Origin: Psychrobacter glaciei
GTDB lineage: Bacteria; Pseudomonadota; Gammaproteobacteria; Pseudomonadales; Moraxellaceae
Reading direction: 5' to 3'
Assembly: GCF_014652895.1 (NCBI RefSeq)
Contig: NZ_BMZR01000001.1
Coordinates: forward strand, 992,001 to 1,056,000
DNA length: 64,000 bases
Numbering within the stretch: the stretch's first letter is position 1; each line of letters begins with the position of its first letter. The notes below the pieces were generated by a model that did no database searches, was not told the origin of the DNA, and saw only the letters and a program-made list of their open reading frames with translations. Position numbers and translations under genes: made by a program. Positions 53,377-62,600 of this stretch are shown in pieces.

Positions 53377-53409
53377 AAAAAACGCCAGCAATTGCTGCTA
53401 GCGTTTTTT
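53377..53409 (-). terminator. Intrinsic terminator after cstA
   Basis: AACGCCAGCA and TGCTAGCGTT (9 of 10 pairing) with a 5-base loop, flanked by A4 and T6. Ends cstA and separates it from the small Cys-Cys protein. Confidence 0.88.
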
Positions 53410-53439
53410 GTTAGATAGACATTCAGTATGATTTAGCGT

Positions 53440-55122
53440 TTAAGCGTCGCCGCTTTTACCCTTGTGTATCGACCACTCTTTACGCAATACCGATAGACTC
53501 TCAAATGTCACTAAAATCGTGGCAACCAAGATAATGATGTCCATAATGATAAGTAGCCAATTACCATCAGTAAAGAAGGTTTTGAGCTGAATCAGTAGTG
53601 CAAATACGGTCATAACTAGTAAAAATGATAATGGTGCTAAGGTATACCAGACTGGTTTGCCTTTACGTAACAAGATAACAGTGACAATCATGAGTGTTAG
53701 TGCCGCCATTAACTGGTTAGTCGTACCAAATAGTGGCCAGATAATCATACCACCAGCACCATCGATACCACCGGCACCAAATGCCAATAGCAAGCAGCTT
53801 CCGACAGCCAATAGTGTTGCGACGACACTTTTATTCAGTACAGGCAACTTGTAAATCTCACCAACTTCTTGGAAGATATAACGTTGCAAACGTACGCCAG
53901 TATCCATTGTAGTACCTGCGAATAGTGCAGCCATTACCGTCAGCATCGTCTGTGATAGCACCATATCGATGCCGACGCCCGCATTCAAGATGGTCGCACC
54001 GCCATCGATAAAGGCACCAATAGAGCCGTCACCAAATTTTTGGTAAACTGCTTGCCAATCACCAAGAGTAGCAAAACCTGCCGTAGCAGCCAAAATTGCA
54101 CCCAGTGCCAGCATACCTTCGCCCAGTGCGCCAAAGTAACCAACGAAACGGACGTCTTCTTCTTTATCAATCTGCTTAGAAGTCGTACCTGTCGCGACCA
54201 AACCATGGAACCCTGATATCGCACCACAAGCAATTGTCACAAATAACAATGGCATGAGTGACGGCGTGCCAATTGGCAACGCGGTGTTAATAGCGGGCGC
54301 GACAATATTTGGCGTAGCAATAAAAATAGCAGCATACAGCAGAATCAAACCGACAAATAGCTGCAGGCCATTGATATAATCGCGTGGTTGCAACAGCATC
54401 CAGACAGGTAATAATGAGGCGACCGCCGCATAACCAAACAAAATAAGAATCCAGACAGCGTTATCAGGTAAACCCATGACGGTTTCAGGTAACACAATAG
54501 GGAACATAGGGCCAAGATAGATCAGCCCATATAGAGCACTTACTCCGATAATTGATACCCAGACCAAATTCATCTTGTAGCGATAAATACACTGTCCAAT
54601 GATAAAGGCAACCACTAAGGCACCCCAGACTGGTAACACAGCAGATGGAGTTTTGATCATCATATTAGCAATAGCAACACCAAATACAGCATTCACCATT
54701 AGTAGTAATAAGAAAATAACGACCATCATCAAACTACGGACACGTGTGCCCATAACATTACCAGCGATAGAGCCAATCGACTGGCCTCTGTTGCGCATAC
54801 TCGCCCAAATGGCCGACATATCATGCACACCAGCCATAAAAATAGTGCCCAATACCACCCAAATGATGGCAGGCACCCAGCCCCAAATAACCGCAATTGC
54901 AGGACCAATAATCGGTGCTGCCCCTGCCACTGACGTAAAATGATGTCCCCATAATACATACTTATTGGTAGGCACATAATCTACCCCATCTTTCATTGTA
55001 TGTGCAGGCGTTGGACGACTGTTGTCCAATGCTAAAATTTTGGTGGCGATAAATTTTGAGTAAAACACGTAGCCGCAGAGCATAGCAGCCACAGCGAACA
55101 CCAGTACAATAGCACTATTCAT
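53440..55122 (-). CDS. cstA: CstA-family carbon starvation / peptide transporter
   Basis: A 560-residue protein with about 15 membrane helices. DYVPTNKYVLWGHHFTSVAG is the family hallmark, followed by IIGPAIAVIWGW and GAISGFHGLVATGT; GGMIIWPLFGTTNQLMA near the end is also conserved. Shorter than E. coli CstA (~700). Takes up pyruvate or peptides on carbon starvation in relatives. The 313-base region upstream to 55435 is divergent promoter sequence, with a CTAGGGCATTTCACTAATTC string weakly resembling the MITE end. Confidence 0.9.
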   Translation of the reverse strand: MNSAIVLVFAVAAMLCGYVFYSKFIATKILALDNSRPTPAHTMKDGVDYVPTNKYVLWGHHFTSVAGAAPIIGPAIAVIWGWVPAIIWVVLGTIFMAGVHDMSAIWASMRNRGQSIGSIAGNVMGTRVRSLMMVVIFLLLLMVNAVFGVAIANMMIKTPSAVLPVWGALVVAFIIGQCIYRYKMNLVWVSIIGVSALYGLIYLGPMFPIVLPETVMGLPDNAVWILILFGYAAVASLLPVWMLLQPRDYINGLQLFVGLILLYAAIFIATPNIVAPAINTALPIGTPSLMPLLFVTIACGAISGFHGLVATGTTSKQIDKEEDVRFVGYFGALGEGMLALGAILAATAGFATLGDWQAVYQKFGDGSIGAFIDGGATILNAGVGIDMVLSQTMLTVMAALFAGTTMDTGVRLQRYIFQEVGEIYKLPVLNKSVVATLLAVGSCLLLAFGAGGIDGAGGMIIWPLFGTTNQLMAALTLMIVTVILLRKGKPVWYTLAPLSFLLVMTVFALLIQLKTFFTDGNWLLIIMDIIILVATILVTFESLSVLRKEWSIHKGKSGDA

Positions 55123-55435
55123 CTTATCTCTCCCTAGACAAGTATCGGTAGCCTTATAAGTTCAAGCTTTTTGAATTAAAATATGAAAAATATGCTAAAT
55201 TAGTATGCGATGATTGACTCAGCTCACCTATCGTTTAGGTAAATCCTAGCAGTTTGTAAAACTATTGCCAATCAACAAAGTCATGTAAAAGTCATGTATT
55301 TTATAACTAGGGCATTTCACTAATTCGCATCTCGTGTGATGAGCCTGAGATTAAAGACTTTGTTTAAATAATAACCGATTTGACGATAAATGTAATGCTG
55401 GTTAAACATAAAAAACAACAAATAAAGGAAGTATC

Positions 55436-56104
55436 ATGGAACATTATTTTGGATTCGTACCTTCAGATAAATTAAAAGCATTAATCATTGAGGCCGAGCA
55501 AGTCATTGCTTCAAATGAGCAAGTGGATTATTACCCGTATCGTGATGCGCTTACGCATCAGACGGCTCGCGACCTTACAGATAACTTATTGGTTGGCTTG
55601 GTAGATATTATTCCTAATCCCGAGCGTCAAGCCTCTATGCGAAAAATTGTTGTAACGATTGAGCGTGCGACCGATACTCTACTCAATATTTTATTGGGTA
55701 AAGAAAACAATGAAGAAGTGCTTCCTAGCTTTCATTTTCTAAGGGATCGTGCCACATTTATCGACAATGAAGGTGTCAAGCGTATAGGTTTCAAACTGTC
55801 AGACTCAGATGCAAAGACCATCGATGAAGGTTTTGCCGCTATTACACCTGAGCATGTGGATAGAGCGAAGTTCAAAACAGCACTCGAAACTGTCAATGAA
55901 GAGACGCTTACCCATTTTGTCAGTCGCTTTGCTGAAACGCTGAAGCTCGGCATGATTAAACGTAAGTCTGTGCCAGTTGCCAAAGCCGCCATTGATAAAG
56001 GAATGAGCATGGCGCTGAACAAGTTATTGCCAGACCTACCTGATACATCATTGAATCGTTTGGCCAATTATTACCGTCCGTTCATTGTTAAAAAGCCATC
56101 ATAA
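55436..56104 (+). CDS. Hypothetical protein, soluble, helical
   Basis: A 222-residue protein I do not recognise. No signal or membrane segment. EHYFGFVPSDKLKALIIEAE starts it; helices such as LTDNLLVGLVDIIPNPERQ and a C-terminal NRLANYYRPFIVKK follow. RBS AAGGAAG precedes ATG. It stands divergent from cstA. Codon and amino-acid use are ordinary, so it is likely a real lineage gene. Confidence 0.78.
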   Translation: MEHYFGFVPSDKLKALIIEAEQVIASNEQVDYYPYRDALTHQTARDLTDNLLVGLVDIIPNPERQASMRKIVVTIERATDTLLNILLGKENNEEVLPSFHFLRDRATFIDNEGVKRIGFKLSDSDAKTIDEGFAAITPEHVDRAKFKTALETVNEETLTHFVSRFAETLKLGMIKRKSVPVAKAAIDKGMSMALNKLLPDLPDTSLNRLANYYRPFIVKKPS

Positions 56105-56194
56105 TAAAATTTATATTTTTATTAAAAAGGTAGTGTTGGGCAAATTTGCTAAAATTTGCTAAAATAGGCGGCACTTTTATCCAAGGCGCAACTC

Positions 56195-56758
56195 ATGACC
56201 CAAATTAGTAATCAAGAAATTGAAAAAACCCTACGCAACTCAGAGTGCCTTATCAGCAGTATCGAAGTAGCCGCTGCTTATGAGCGCCTTGCAGCGCAGC
56301 TCAACCTACATTATGTGGGTTTAAACCCAATCGTTATGGTCGTTATGAACGGTGGTCTTATCCCAGCCGGTCAACTGCTTACTCACCTTACTTTCTATCA
56401 TCGCATGCATTATATCCATGCCTCACGCTATCGTGATAACGAAGGTACCAGTGAGCTTGATTGGAAATTTAAGCCTGATGTTAACATCGAGGGCGAACAC
56501 GTTTTATTGATTGATGATATTTTTGACGAAGGCATCACTCTAAAAGCTATCGTTGAAGAACTGGGTAAAGAAAAGCCATTGTCTATCGAGTCTTGCGTCC
56601 TACTCAATAAGCAACACGATCGTAAAGTTGAAGGGTTTGACGTTGATTTTGTGGGTATTGATGTTGCAGACCGTTATGTTTATGGTTGTGGTATGGATTT
56701 TCATGGCTACTTGCGCCATCTGCCTGGTATCTATGCAATCAAAGAAGGCAAAATTTAA
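56195..56758 (+). CDS. hpt: Hypoxanthine-guanine phosphoribosyltransferase
   Basis: A 187-residue type I phosphoribosyltransferase. PRPP motif EHVLLIDDIFDEGITLKAI with paired Asp, MNGGLIPAGQLL near residue 50, and the C-terminal DRYVYGCGMDFHGYLRHLPGIYA resemble the Pseudomonas-type Hpt. Salvages hypoxanthine and guanine in the cytoplasm. Own promoter; ends in a strong bidirectional terminator. Confidence 0.9.
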   Translation: MTQISNQEIEKTLRNSECLISSIEVAAAYERLAAQLNLHYVGLNPIVMVVMNGGLIPAGQLLTHLTFYHRMHYIHASRYRDNEGTSELDWKFKPDVNIEGEHVLLIDDIFDEGITLKAIVEELGKEKPLSIESCVLLNKQHDRKVEGFDVDFVGIDVADRYVYGCGMDFHGYLRHLPGIYAIKEGKI

Positions 56759-56795
56759 GTCTTATACTTTAAATGCTTAAAAATATTTGAGTTCT

Positions 56796-56824
56796 AAAAA
56801 AGCATCCAAATTGGATGCTTTTTT
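56796..56824. terminator. Bidirectional terminator between hpt and mepB-like gene
   Basis: AGCATCC/GGATGCT stem with a 5-base loop, A6 before and T6 after; serves both convergent genes. Confidence 0.92.
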
Positions 56825-56836
56825 ATTGCTTAGATT

Positions 56837-57358
56837 TTATAACTCATACAATGCTCGTATTTTTTCTGTAGGTAGTATGCCTGTATCAGTAACCGTGAAG
56901 AAATAATCGAGCTGCCAATTCTGAGTCTTTAAAGCCGTATTACTGGTTGGCTTATCCCAGCTAGGATACACCCTCATACCCATCTTACCTTTTGTAAAAT
57001 GAGACTGAAGAATATTATGCTTAAGCAAGACATGCTTCGGAAAAACAAACTGACCAAATGTATGATTGTCTTTAAATGTCGTGATTACTAACAAGTCTGG
57101 TGATTGATCATATTGGAAAGGTTGATTAATGCCTGTGGTGTCCTTTTCCCAAAAGGTAACGAACTGCCCTATTTTGGTAGTTGTTTGCTTAGCCACTCTA
57201 CCTCTAGCTGTTTTAATAGCCGACCGAGAGGATAAGGTAAATAATCCTGCTGCGTATTCAGAGTTTTGTACCTCCTGTTTAATCGAGGATACAATGAATT
57301 GGTGAGGCTCATAAATGATTTCATTGATATGATCTAGCACACTATCAAAGGTATGCAA
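56837..57358 (-). CDS. MepB-family protein
   Basis: A 173-residue protein with KIGQFVTFWEKDTTGINQPF, YDQSPDLLVITTF, FGQFVFPKHVLLK and MGMRVYPSWDKPTSNTA, all hallmarks of MepB, the small protein encoded with the MepA efflux pump of Staphylococcus. Molecular function is unknown. Lone gene here, 55 bases downstream of recD on the same strand, possibly a later arrival. Confidence 0.85.
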   Translation of the reverse strand: MHTFDSVLDHINEIIYEPHQFIVSSIKQEVQNSEYAAGLFTLSSRSAIKTARGRVAKQTTTKIGQFVTFWEKDTTGINQPFQYDQSPDLLVITTFKDNHTFGQFVFPKHVLLKHNILQSHFTKGKMGMRVYPSWDKPTSNTALKTQNWQLDYFFTVTDTGILPTEKIRALYEL

Positions 57359-57412
57359 CTTTAACCTTCCTTTTATACATCTTGTACTTTCATGTCCTGT
57401 AATACTTATCTA

Positions 57413-59617
57413 TTAAAGCTTAGAAAACTGTAATGCCAAGCCTGTATGGCGCTCAGTCGGTGTTTTGACAGCACGTTCGAAAGCTTGCTTGGTACTATAA
57501 ATGGTCACTTGTTGTTTAGCACGGGTCACTGCTGTATAGATAAGCTCTTTACTCAGTAATCTTGCATGACTATTATCAAAAGTAATCGCTACATGATCAA
57601 ATTCAGACCCTTGTGACTTATGAATGGTCATGGCATACGCGGTGGCGATTACCTCTTCATTTAGTAAATTAACCGCAATTCCTTGTGTTTTATTCTCAAA
57701 AAACACTTCTAGTCGGCTTCTATCATTGCTGGTCTGCAGACAAAAACCAATATCACCATTAAATAGCCCAAGCTCATAGTTGTTTTGTAAAACCATAACA
57801 GGTCGACCATGGAACCATGTGTTTTGACCCAATGGTAGTTTTAGCTCAGCAAGATGCCACTGGGTGAGATAGTTATTAATATAATGATCGCCCCACTCAC
57901 CATTATGACCAGCGCTTAAGACTCTAAATTGGTTAAATATTTCCATTAATAGCGTAATAGTACCTTTAACTGAATCTGGCACGAATTTTTCTATTGGATT
58001 TTCCAGTAAATTTCGAATTTTATTTACGTAGGGATTGTAATTATGGGTGATTCCTAACAACAATTTTTTATTGCTTAGGCTATTTTTTATTCGGTTATCT
58101 AATATAGACTCCGTTTGTAGCGTATTCACATATTGAAAGCTCAACGCTTCATCTTGTCTTAACAACTTCCAAATGGCCTGCGTATCTACCTCTGCTTTGT
58201 TAATTTGAGAGGCAAGCTTGCCGATACCTGAATCAGCGCTAAATCGGCGGCTCTCGGTTAGCTCTGCATGAATAGATTGCAGTAGTGGAATACGACAGAG
58301 ATCAGCCAATACTGCCCCTGCATCTACTGCTGCTAACTGGTTCGCATCGCCCAATAATATCAGCCTTGCACCTGGTTTTACCGCACTCACAAGATAATTG
58401 GCCAACTCGACCCCGAGCATCGATGCTTCATCAACGATGATAATATCTTCACCTAATGGATTATCAGCATTGTAACGAGGTCTACCTGTCCGCCCAATGC
58501 CTAACAGACGATGAATGGTTTTTGCTTCTTGCAACTGTAGTTCTACATTCGCTGCATCTAAAGCCGCCTGTAGAGACTCTTGCATTCGCTGGGCAGCCTT
58601 ACCAGTAGGTGCGGCCAATGCCAAACTGGCACTGTCCGTACTGAACCGAATATGTTTATCCCCATCTCCCCCACTCTCTGTCGCTTGTTGCAGCGCAATG
58701 ACCAATTGAGCCACGGTATATGTTTTACCTGTACCTGGGCCGCCAGTAATAATACTAAACGCATTATTATTCGCAACATTGATTGCCTTCACTTGGTGCT
58801 CATGAAGGTTTTCAGGCATTGCTATATGTAAAGGACTTACCTGCTGATTTAAGATATTGTTGATATTTTTTGCTAAATTAAATTCTGCTTGCCAAGCACG
58901 GTGTAACCAAAAGGTGAGCGATATTCTTGTTTCATTATCTGTTTCGATTTCTTGTATTTGGTATATGATAGGTCTATTTTTACTTAGGCTATTTTTAATA
59001 TTACTAGTATTTAGATTAACGTCAGAAAATAACGTATGCTCGTGAATTGACTGAAGGAAAGTCGTTAAGTCCGTGTTTTTTAGGCGCTGATATAGCATAG
59101 CAATCGTATCAAACCGTTTGACCATCATCTCTTTTTCATGATTGCTAAGTGCTAGCTGCGCCCATAGCTGAGCTCGTTTACTAAACAAAGTATCTAATGA
59201 GCCAAATAATGGTGGCTCAATTGAAGAGTCATCTTTTGATGGCGCGTCTATTTGAGCGTCCATTAATGCGAGTATTGGCGTTGCCATCATCTCTAGTAAG
59301 TTCTGCTGCCACGCATATAGTGCGACCAACTCACCATTAATTTGACCTTGTAGCGGCGTGTCATGCTCAGCTGCCTCAATGGTCAATACGGTATGACCCT
59401 CATCCAAATGAGTGGCCAACATAACGAATAAAGCCGTAAATAAGCCGTTATCCTCTGCCTTACCGATATGCTTACTCTGAGCCTCTACCTTTATATCTGT
59501 CACGTTATACGCTACATGCGTTTGCTGACGACGCAGCAAAATATAATCACTGAGATTACTGGCCCAACTCTCTTGTAAGCTAATGGCTGACTTGCTCTTG
59601 TTGTTATTATTACTCAT
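57413..59617 (-). CDS. recD: Exonuclease V alpha subunit RecD
   Basis: A 734-residue SF1B helicase, longer than E. coli RecD (608). Walker A FSIITGGPGTGKTYTVAQLV (~290), Walker B IIVDEASMLGVELANYL, LLGDANQLAAVDAGAVL, and the C-terminal YAMTIHKSQGSEFDHV with YTAVTRAKQQVTIY motifs. The 5'-3' motor of RecBCD. Overlap-free 75-base gap after recB. Contains two copies of the word AATAGCCTAAG (coding Asn-Ser-Leu-Ser), also found twice in recB. Confidence 0.94.
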   Translation of the reverse strand: MSNNNNKSKSAISLQESWASNLSDYILLRRQQTHVAYNVTDIKVEAQSKHIGKAEDNGLFTALFVMLATHLDEGHTVLTIEAAEHDTPLQGQINGELVALYAWQQNLLEMMATPILALMDAQIDAPSKDDSSIEPPLFGSLDTLFSKRAQLWAQLALSNHEKEMMVKRFDTIAMLYQRLKNTDLTTFLQSIHEHTLFSDVNLNTSNIKNSLSKNRPIIYQIQEIETDNETRISLTFWLHRAWQAEFNLAKNINNILNQQVSPLHIAMPENLHEHQVKAINVANNNAFSIITGGPGTGKTYTVAQLVIALQQATESGGDGDKHIRFSTDSASLALAAPTGKAAQRMQESLQAALDAANVELQLQEAKTIHRLLGIGRTGRPRYNADNPLGEDIIIVDEASMLGVELANYLVSAVKPGARLILLGDANQLAAVDAGAVLADLCRIPLLQSIHAELTESRRFSADSGIGKLASQINKAEVDTQAIWKLLRQDEALSFQYVNTLQTESILDNRIKNSLSNKKLLLGITHNYNPYVNKIRNLLENPIEKFVPDSVKGTITLLMEIFNQFRVLSAGHNGEWGDHYINNYLTQWHLAELKLPLGQNTWFHGRPVMVLQNNYELGLFNGDIGFCLQTSNDRSRLEVFFENKTQGIAVNLLNEEVIATAYAMTIHKSQGSEFDHVAITFDNSHARLLSKELIYTAVTRAKQQVTIYSTKQAFERAVKTPTERHTGLALQFSKL

Positions 59618-59691
59618 CGCGTGCTTTTCTCTTTTTGATCTAATTAAGTGTTATAACAATTTTTGCCCATCTAATTGTCATATAAAGTTTA

Positions 59692-62600
59692 TTAATCCGG
59701 CAGGCCAAATAGTGCGTCTAAACCTTTAACAAAGTCGATGGGAATATCCCAAGTGACCAATCCATAGCAGCCATAATTCTCTAAGTTGTTACTGCTGGGT
59801 TTATTATTATCTTGAGAGGTAGTGTCAGCGATTTTAGCATTTGGATCATACACACCGCGTAAAAACACATATTCTACAGCGCCCAAGTACTTATCTTCGT
59901 TACCTACATAATCACTAATTCTCATGGTTAGGAATCGATGTAATGCCACTTGATAAATCGCTGCTTGTAACCAATACCCTGCCTTAGACATTGCTTGCTT
60001 TAGTGTATTTTCATTATAATCGCTTAGGCTATTTCCTAAAAAATTACTCTTATAATCGACCACATAATACTTGCCAGCATGCTCATACACTAAGTCAATT
60101 TCACCACGCAAATAACGATACAGATGAGCTTTGTTTTGTGGCACTAAAGTGACGTGCTTATCTATCTCGTCAGGTAAATACTGTTGGAAAAGCTTACTGA
60201 TATCCTGTGCTTTAAACCTTTCTGACAGCCCCATGTTGAACTCTAACTCAGCAAATCGCTTACCTTTGCTGAGAGCGATCAAAGGTTGGTTGGAAGATAG
60301 TAATGGCGCATGCAGTACCTCTTCAACCCAATTGATTAATGCCTCATGCTTCGTTGTATCTATTGACTCAAGATCAAACCCATCACTATTTCTTTGTTTC
60401 TTGCCTTGTGATCTGCGGCTCTGTTGTTCAGCACTACTATATATGAGCGGCAACTGATAGCTACTAATCGCTCTATCAATAACCTGAGACCACTGAGCTT
60501 TATTGGTGAAATCTATTTGTTCAAATATCTCATGTAAAAACGTACCGGCATTGGCACCTTTTACAAAGGTAAAGCGGATATCATCTTCTGACTTGAGACT
60601 GAGTTCACTGTTTTGTTCTCTAAATTCATCGTTATTAAGTAAAGAGATATTCGAAACTGCAGACTCTGTCATATCAATGTCTATCGCATCATCAATACGC
60701 TCATCCACTATTGCCATTGCTTGTGTAGATTCATCTAGCTGACGTGCCAAAGCGGTAAAACTGGTCTTAGCCCAACCATAAAAATAATTGGTTTTCATCA
60801 CCTCAGCAAATGGCGCGTACTCAATAGCCTCTGTTGTAGGCTTATGAGCATTTGACTTGGTTGCAGCCAACTGAACACTGTCATTTACGCCTGCTGAGTT
60901 AGCGTAATTATTGCCATAAAACTCATTAACCTTATGCCCTCTGAGCATGCCTATGGTACCTTTGAGTCTATCAGGTAATTCAAACTTGGCCTCCTTGGAG
61001 TCAAACCAATGGCACACTGGTCTTAGGTCACAATCGGTATTTCTATAGGCCTCTTTTAACACTACATAGAGCTGCTCACTGGCCCGAGTAAATGCTACAT
61101 AGCCAAGGCGGCGCAGCTCATCAAAACCTTCTTGTGTTTCGATATCGGTGTAGTAGCCCTCGACAGTAGCAGATCCTTGCAATGGTGAGAAGCGGCGCTG
61201 ATTACCCGATTGATTATCTGTCGACTGCTGTACTTCTATCGACTGCCGCACTAGCGCTGAAGGCGCTTGTTGCGCGTTATATAGATACAGCCCATAGTTT
61301 TCTTTATTCCCAGACTTCCTACTGGCATCACCCATTCCCAATACATAGACAATAGGGAACTCAAGCCCTTTTGACTTATGAATAGTCATCAATTGCACAC
61401 CAGACTCTGTCGGTAGCGGATATTGCTTAGCCCAATCACTGTTGGGTGCTGTATCTATCTGCTGTCTGAACCACGCCAGTAGCTCATGCTCACCCATACC
61501 GAGGCCATACTGCGCCAAGATGTCCATCACATGACGCAAGTCCATGATATGACGGTCACCTTCTGGATGAGCAGCTAGGGCTTGCCAAACGCCTTGCGGC
61601 TGCACAGGGCTTTTATCTAATAAATAATGTAGCGCCGATAATATGCCAAAGTGCTGCCAACGCTGTGCACCTTCTTTTAGATAGGTAATAAAGTCTTGAT
61701 AGCTTTTTTTAGTATCAGTAACTTCATTAGTTGAGAAGTCTTTCGAATTAGAATGGTTTGAATGGGCGCTTGGCGTACTGCTGCCCTCAGTAACGCCTGA
61801 CTCATGGTCCGTCATCATGGCTTTGATGTTTTTAATACTCAGTCCATATAGGTGACTGGTCAACACCCGATTAATCATGTCATGACGATACGGGTATAGC
61901 ATGGCACTCAGTAATGCTGCCACATCCTCTGCCATAATAGTCTCAAAAATACTGACGTCACTGGTGGTCAAGGTCGGCACATTAAGTTTTACTAACTCAT
62001 CTTCGACCCTTTTCAGATCTTTTTTGGCACGTGCCAGCACCCCAATATCACTTGGCTGAATAGGCTTACCTTTAAGTGTCTGACCACTACTAAGCAAAGT
62101 GGCTATATGGCGAGCTGTTATCTCATGTTCATCGTAATCAAACTCTTTGTCCTTGTCATAAGGTAAGTGCAACAAGCTCACTGGCTGAGCAGAAAGCACC
62201 TCTGTCACCAGTACATCATCCAGCCTATCTGACGCATTAAACCAAGACAGCTCATATTCCGGCTTTGCTGCTTTGATATGTTGGTAGTGAATCCCAGTAC
62301 CCAGTTGCGACAGCTTATTCTCAGCAGTTGTTGCATTCGCCATACCAAACCAACAGTTCAATGCGTTAATCACACCCGCATTTGAGCGGCGATTTATATC
62401 GAGCGTCCAAAGAGCACTTTTATCAAACTGGGCTTTCATATAGTTATAGTTGGCCACATCACCGCCACGAAACCCATAAATAGCCTGCTTGGGATCACCA
62501 ACCAATAGCAGAAACTCATGATTGGTTTTCTTAGTGGTTGCCTGCTTATCACTGTCCGACTGTTTACGCTTATTCTTTGGCAAATAGATGCTTTCAATCA

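Noticed and set aside
56133..56170. TTTGCTAAAATTTGCTAAAAT tandem-like leader of hpt as a MITE piece
   Set aside because: Shares only an AT-rich GGCTAAA-like word with the MITE interior and no terminal repeat.
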